The notes under the pieces are model-generated. The model worked only from the letters and a program-made list of their open reading frames with translations. It was not told the DNA's origin and did not search any database. From Psilocybe azurescens (lineage: Eukaryota; Basidiomycota; Agaricomycetes; Agaricales; Agrocybaceae), in the NCBI GenBank assembly GCA_023853785.1, contig JAJIRX010000979.1, positions 1-12,160 on the forward strand: a stretch of DNA of 12,160 nt. The letters are read 5' to 3'. Of the stretch, positions 7,905-12,160 are shown piece after piece (position 1 is the first letter of the stretch; each line of letters starts with the position of its first letter). Both the position numbers and the translations under genes were made by a program.

Positions 7905-8900
7905 CTACTCCCGGGCCATAGCTTCAAAGTCACAAACATTTGAATATGGGTGTGGGCGCTTGCGACCTCTCCTATCGCGTACCCACCCATCCGAACTACC
8001 ATCCACACTCAGACGGTGCAGGTCCACAATACCTCCCGTGGGCCTCTGCACAAACTCCTCCAGATGCGCCGGAACAGGGGCACTCTTAATCCATTCCATC
8101 CACCCCCTCGCCATCTCCCACTCCCTCTCCCGCTGCTGCTCGCCCACAAAGCCACCACCACCAGGGCGCATGAACACCCCCATCCCCAGCTTTACCACCA
8201 GCCCCAACCCCAACCCCAACGCACGGGCGGACCCCCGCCCCTTCGACGGCCCATCCGCCACATTCCGCTGCGTCGGCACCCAGCGCATCGTTCAGCCGCA
8301 CGCCCTCCTCCCTGCATGTACCCAGAATCCGCCGGACGACCGCGTCCAGCCCGTGTCTCGGCGTCCACGTGGTGCGGGCGCGAGCGCGGTCACGACGCCC
8401 GTGTTGTCCGAGTGGATCGTGAGAAATTGCGTGGGTGGCTGGCGGTGGCGCGAGCGCCGTCGGCCGTGATTAGGTATAGGTATAGGCACAGCCGTGTGTG
8501 AGCTGGGGAGGCGGACGTGGGGTACGCTGCGGAGGCGGAAGATGATGACGACGATGCGGGATCGCCACGCGCATACTTCATGGCACGCAGGACGTGGACG
8601 CCCAGCTCGAGGGCGATGAGCTCCGCCCACGACATGACAGATCTGACCGCTCACGCCGAGCGGGATGGAGGGATGTCCTCGTACCCATGTCCACGCGAGC
8701 CAATAGCACGTCATACCACTCATGTTTGGGCGGGAACCGACGGCAGCGGTGGTAGAGACTGAGTGCGTCGGTACGCAAAAGCAAAATCCGACGCCTGTAG
8801 ACGAGGCGTCGACGTATACATCCGGTATGATGTCCCCCTGAATATCGCGGAAGACAGGCGAGGGAAACGGATGTGTTTGGGAAAGAGGGAGGTGAAGTGA
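7905..8900 (-). pseudogene. retroelement RNase H-like domain, frameshifted
   Basis: On the minus strand the four acidic blocks of an RNase H fold appear in order, as in the C-terminal part of reverse transcriptase polyproteins common in Agaricomycetes: GDIIPDVYVDASSTGVGF (first Asp, about 8807), WAELIALELGVHVLRAM (Glu at 8621-8623), TIHSDNTGVVTAL (Asp at 8406-8408) and MRWVPTQRNVADGPSKG (Asp at 8253-8255). The WLAW segment expected before the Glu block is also present, near 8700. The blocks lie in different frames. The first, third and fourth share one frame, interrupted by a stop at 8292-8294, and the Glu block is offset, so several indels have occurred. No reverse transcriptase motifs precede the domain. 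Instead the CPxC/coiled-coil gene abuts it. The region is GC-rich compared with its neighbours. The C-terminal part (about 8230-7905) is low-complexity Gly/Leu/Arg. Confidence 0.75.
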
Positions 8901-9049
8901 ATGGTGCAGGTGCTGCTCAACGTGGGGTGGAATAACAGAATTAGAAACAGTAGGAGCAGCGAAGTTCGACGTTCGAGCCGGGCTTAAGATCTGAATGCTT
9001 TCGGCGCTCGAATATGACACCGACTCAAGAGACGACACCGACGACGGAG

Positions 9050-10012
9050 AAATTTCCAGCCGTTCATATGCATCGTAGTCGTACGGCTCCCACTCCCAAT
9101 CCGAGTCCGGGTCTCTCCTCCTCCTCTTCAGAGTCCCCGCTCAGACCTCCAACCTCAACTTCATCCTCACCCTGTCGTCTTTCCCTCGCAGCAGCCTCCC
9201 ACTCCTCCATACGGCGTTCGCGGATTTGACGTTGTAATCGCATTGTTCAAGAAGTTCGGCGTATCGAAGAGCATCTTCGTATGATGCGTTGGTTAACGCT
9301 GGAGTTTCCGGCTCAGATTCAGAGCTAGATTCAGGGCTAGATTCAGGGCTCGAAGCCCAAGAGGACGATGGAGAGGACGCGGATGCGGATGTGGATGCCG
9401 GTGTGACAATGGATGTGGGCAAAGGCAAAGCACGACCCTTTCCGGAACCAGGGCCAGCAGTGGAGCCAATGGAGCCGACAGGTACTGGAATAGCCAGAGA
9501 AGCAGGAGTGTTGTCGATCCAGGTATTGGGATAGACTTCCCACTCAGAGTCACTATCCGCATCGCTGTCATAGCCGTTCCCTACAGCGACTGCGGAAGAA
9601 GTACGGCGCTCGCTGTTTTCAGAGCGGTGAAGGGCCTCGTCCCGCTCACGATTTGATCCACCTCCCTCGCTTCCGGTCCTGCTCCTCACAGCCTCCTCAT
9701 AAGCCATTTGTAGATCGTCATATGCCGTCTCGAGGGCTATCACCCGATCCCGCGCAGCGCTCAACTCCCGCTTCGGAGCAGTTCGACTTCTACCTGAAGT
9801 TTCCGATCCTCTACATGCCGTAGTTCTGCATGGCGCGCTTCGAAGGACCCAAAGTCGAAGTGGTCGCCGTACATTTGGCATATCGGGCATGTGTTCTCTG
9901 GATGGCAAGTGGGTGGAATAGAGCGATTGTGAGTGTGTGCCCAGAGAGAGGAGGGAGAAGAAGAGGAAGAGGAAGGTGATGTACGGGGATGGATTGAACG
10001 AGTGGAATACAT
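9050..10012 (-). pseudogene. CPxC / coiled-coil / acidic protein, gag-like (frameshifted)
   Basis: The family is not named with certainty; similar hypothetical proteins occur in Agaricomycetes. From the ATG at 10012 the order is: a Ser-rich start; ENTCPICQMYGDHFDFGSFE with ARHAELRHVEDRK, where CPxC plus downstream His could bind zinc; a frameshift near 9765-9775; a coiled coil (ELSAARDRVIALETAYDDLQ, MAYEEAVRSR); REALHR-like charged sequence; a Ser/Pro/Glu-rich linker containing SDADSDSEWEVYP; ASYEDALRYAELLEQ; a second shift near 9215-9235; ERRMEEWEAAARERRQGEDE and an acidic run; a third shift near 9110-9135 in a GAG microsatellite; then DWEWEPYDYDAYERLEISPS, leading toward the RNase H-like region. 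The three breaks needed and the decayed copy at 3560-3790 mark it as a relic, although individual frames are long. A structural (gag-like) role is inferred from layout alone. Repeat R3 lies about 520 nt upstream. Confidence 0.65.
9316..9351. repeat. three tandem 12-bp units
   Basis: The unit GATTCAGRGCTA is repeated three times (the last ends in C). On the minus strand it encodes the ESSPESSSESEP stretch of the linker in the CPxC protein, so it is probably an in-frame slippage expansion. Confidence 0.8.
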
Positions 10013-10530
10013 GGGGGACGAGGAGGGTCGGCTTAACGACGGGAATCATGCACTACGAATTAAAAGCTCTGAATTTGGATGATAGTATATCATAAAACAA
10101 AATACCTGATATTCTTCTTACCGACCACAGGTAGAGCTAATGGGAAGGGGGTAAGTAGTGAATAATGCAAAGGAGTCAGGGGAAAGAGTGGCGTTCACCA
10201 TGAGCCGTTGAGGAAAAAGTGAAGCGGAAGGGAGGAAGCACGTCAAAGGGGAGGCGATTCGTCAAGTGATCTGCTTAGATATAACGGACAAGCCTATCCT
10301 TCTGCAAATTGGGATGTGTGCAAACGTAATTTGATTATCTTTTCTTGATTCTATTCAGTTGGAAGCGTGCAATAAGGTTCGTGGGAAGGAGATGTGTGTA
10401 GGGCTATCCATATTGTCGATGACCTTTTGGTGCGCATATGTGAAGCCAGAGATTCTTGAAATTACGGACAATCAAGGCGCCTAGCTTTGGCAAGATGCAG
10501 GTTTTGCTGAATGTGAGCACTGAGGAAGAT
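10013..10530. other. upstream flank of the CPxC gene, no gene
   Basis: No coding sequence is recognised. The stretch joins the minus-strand ATG at 10012 to repeat R3. In the second copy the same interval is much shorter, so one copy has gained or lost sequence. Parts near 10470-10530 resemble 145-220 beside R1. Confidence 0.35.
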
Positions 10531-10636
10531 GCAAGGCAGAACAAATGACAAATCCAAGAACGAATATTTGGATGACAAATCACATTACCACGTGCTAACG
10601 GCCCCTGAACGTTTAAACTATGTCGAGCACGTGTTT
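10531..10636. repeat. dispersed repeat R, partial copy 3
   Basis: The block matches the start of R1 and R2: ggcaRaacRaatc, gatgacaaatc, then CACGTG (10589-10594) and gcccct..aaactat. It has an extra CACGTG at 10628-10633. Similarity fades after about 10636, so only about the first 100 nt are kept or recognisable. It is more diverged than R1 and R2 are from each other. Confidence 0.6.
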
Positions 10637-10808
10637 TTCATCCTCCTCTTGATACGTCCATCCTTACCATTTACTCCGATTTTATACAATACTGATTTCA
10701 TATTTCATTCAGTGCACACCTTAATATTGATGGAAATATTTCAATATAAGCAACTACATTCAGTATTCATAGTTTTGATTTAATAACCGTGACCTCCAAA
10801 CATGCTGT
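10637..10808. other. AT-rich 3' flank of 7-TM copy C
   Basis: No gene was seen here. The stretch lies between partial repeat R3 and the stop codon of the minus-strand 7-TM gene. Confidence 0.35.
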
Positions 10809-12126
10809 CTACGCTGGACACTCCCGCTTCAATTCTACCACCGAGGCCAGCGCCGCATTCTCTGAATGAAATATAACGCTAATCTCTCCGGCGGTAGAAT
10901 GTCTCCTATGGCCACTTCTGTGCTGCGACCCGAATTGCAAGGCAGATATGTGAGTTACTGTCGATGAAACTCTAGCATTGTCGGGGTTAATAAGCGCGAT
11001 CCTTGTTACCAGAACAGTGGGAGCCATCCCCTAATTCAGATTGACATTAGAAAGACCTAAATATTTGGGAGACAGTAGGCAATACGCACCGCAGCAACGG
11101 TTAGCAACGTCCCTCCGTAATGCTTCACTTGAAACAAAGGAGATCCCACAACGGTGAATGCCGGAACAACTACGCACATAGCCTCGAAGAGGTGCGACTG
11201 AGTACACCGCGGCTGACTCCATGACCAATAGCAAAATACGACTGAATAGCTTTTGGAGGGTGGATGGTCCAAACCAGAGGCGGAATGTATTCTGTACCCG
11301 ATTAGAAATGTAGTAATCGCCGTTGTGCCCAGAGGCACGAACATAGAAGCACTTGAAATTTTGTCTAGTAGGTACAGGTTTGCGACATTGATTTGCAGGC
11401 TGTTTAATCCTGCCAACACTATCGCTATAATTAAAAGACCTGTTATCATATTTGAGTGGTGAAAGTTAATTCCCAGGGAAGACGCATTTCGGGCCTGCGC
11501 AGAACTCACCCAGTTCCCCAATGAAAAGAATCAGGGGGACCAGGATTACTGCGAACGACTGTCCCCAGACATGGTAGCATCTCCATATCTGTTAAGACAG
11601 TTATAATAACTTTGATAAAATCATAAATGAAAATGCCTATCACCAACCAGTAGGCCATCGGACACCATCAACGAGGAATAGAACAAAAGGTCACTGAGTT
11701 CCGAGATCCATTGAAGGACTAGCAATGTGCCAAAGAAGATAGACTCTCGCGTGTCACCGTCCACCACAACAGTCAAATCGAGAAAGTACCATTGGACAAT
11801 AAACTGGGAGAAGCAAAGCAGGTACAGCGTCGATATCACTGGGAGACAAATGCGACGACGGACATGTGCCGCCTTCTTGGATACTGTAGAGCACATCATC
11901 TAACCGTACCTTCCTTGTTGAGCTTTGAAAGAACCTACTGTAGAGGTACACTGTACCAGCATATACCATGGTGTATATACCTGACAGCCGTAAGTTTGAG
12001 GTAATGATGATCGCTGTAGATACTAGGCCTACCCATGAGAAAATTGAGAAGCATCGAAGCATTGATGCTGGCGTCGATGATACCTCGTTGGACATCGACT
12101 GAGATTGGAATGTCTGGTGTAGACAT
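10809..12126 (-). CDS. 7-TM membrane protein, copy C (open frame)
   Basis: Uncharacterised seven-pass membrane protein of a family common in polypores; ligand and role are unknown. Six exons: 12126-12033, 11980-11939, 11883-11648, 11588-11510, 11439-11090 and 11030-10809, with five GT-AG introns of 52-70 nt. They sum to 1023 nt, an uninterrupted 340-residue frame. The second ATG of MMSTPDIP was chosen because it aligns with copy A. Helices include ASINASMLLNFLMGIYTMVY, STLYLLCFSQFIVQWYFLDL, SDLLFYSSLMVSDGLLIWRC, SFAVILVPLILFIGELG, LLIIAIVLAGL, SMFVPLGTTAITTFLIGYRI and FEAMCVVVPAFTVVGSPLFQ, then GMAPTVLVTRIAL and a polar tail. Residues about 214-233 (11252-11190) do not match the paralogues in frame: a one-base loss and a two-base loss cancel, replacing the expected RLFSRILLLVMESAAVYSVA. 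The protein may be made but mis-folded, or this copy may be drifting neutrally. The start lies 34 nt from the window edge, so the promoter is not seen. Confidence 0.8.
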
Positions 12127-12160
12127 CATGGGACATCGTAGACCTCCATTAACTGAGCAC

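Noticed and set aside
8205..8222. CCCCAACCCCAACCCCAAC, a telomere-like or G-quadruplex repeat
   Set aside because: It lies inside the Gly/Leu-rich coding relic on the minus strand (a Leu-Gly repeat), is only three units long and does not match a fungal telomere unit.
7873..8501. Long plus-strand open frames (up to 198 codons) opposite the RNase H-like relic
   Set aside because: They are shadows of the GC-rich minus-strand coding sequence: rich in Arg, Pro and His with no recognisable motif.
9289..9534. Plus-strand acidic Asp/Gly-rich frame of 81 codons
   Set aside because: It is the antisense of the Ser/Pro-rich linker of the CPxC protein, whose frame has paralogous support at 3560-3790.

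Overview
The window looks like nuclear DNA of a wood-decay basidiomycete (Agaricomycetes, probably Polyporales). The signs are short GT-AG introns of about 42-70 nt that split codons, a laccase remnant of basidiomycete type, seven-pass membrane proteins of a kind common in polypores, and remains of a retroelement with an RNase H fold. There is no sign of operons, CRISPR, tRNA or rRNA. The species assignment is inference from protein character only.

Most of the window is a gene graveyard. From left to right it holds: repeat copy R1 (222-706); a frameshifted 7-TM gene, copy A, on the plus strand (1215-2574); an unrecognised plus-strand gene remnant with two clean introns (2887-3486); a decayed second copy of a CPxC/coiled-coil 'gag-like' gene on the minus strand (about 3560-3790); repeat R2 just beyond it (3855-4422); a minus-strand membrane/Ser-rich tail fragment (4465-4800); an AT-rich gap with a perfect hairpin at 5436-5452; a 5'-truncated laccase pseudogene (5526-7032); the 3' half of a second 7-TM gene, copy B (7225-7660); a GC-rich, frameshifted RNase H-like retroelement remnant on the minus strand (7905-8900); directly upstream of it, the fuller copy of the CPxC/coiled-coil gene (9050-10012, minus); a partial repeat R3 (10531-10636); and 7-TM copy C on the minus strand (10809-12126).

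Copy C is the only gene with a reading frame open from ATG to stop. It has six exons with GT-AG introns and encodes 340 residues, but two small indels that cancel each other have replaced about 20 residues in a late membrane segment. The 7-TM copies lie on both strands and are at three stages of decay. R2 and R3 lie on the upstream side of a CPxC gene copy, so R is probably the 5' flank (promoter or terminal region) of that element. The most unusual item is the pairing of the CPxC/coiled-coil/acidic protein with an RNase H-like domain and no reverse transcriptase between them. I found no clearly intact new enzymatic system.
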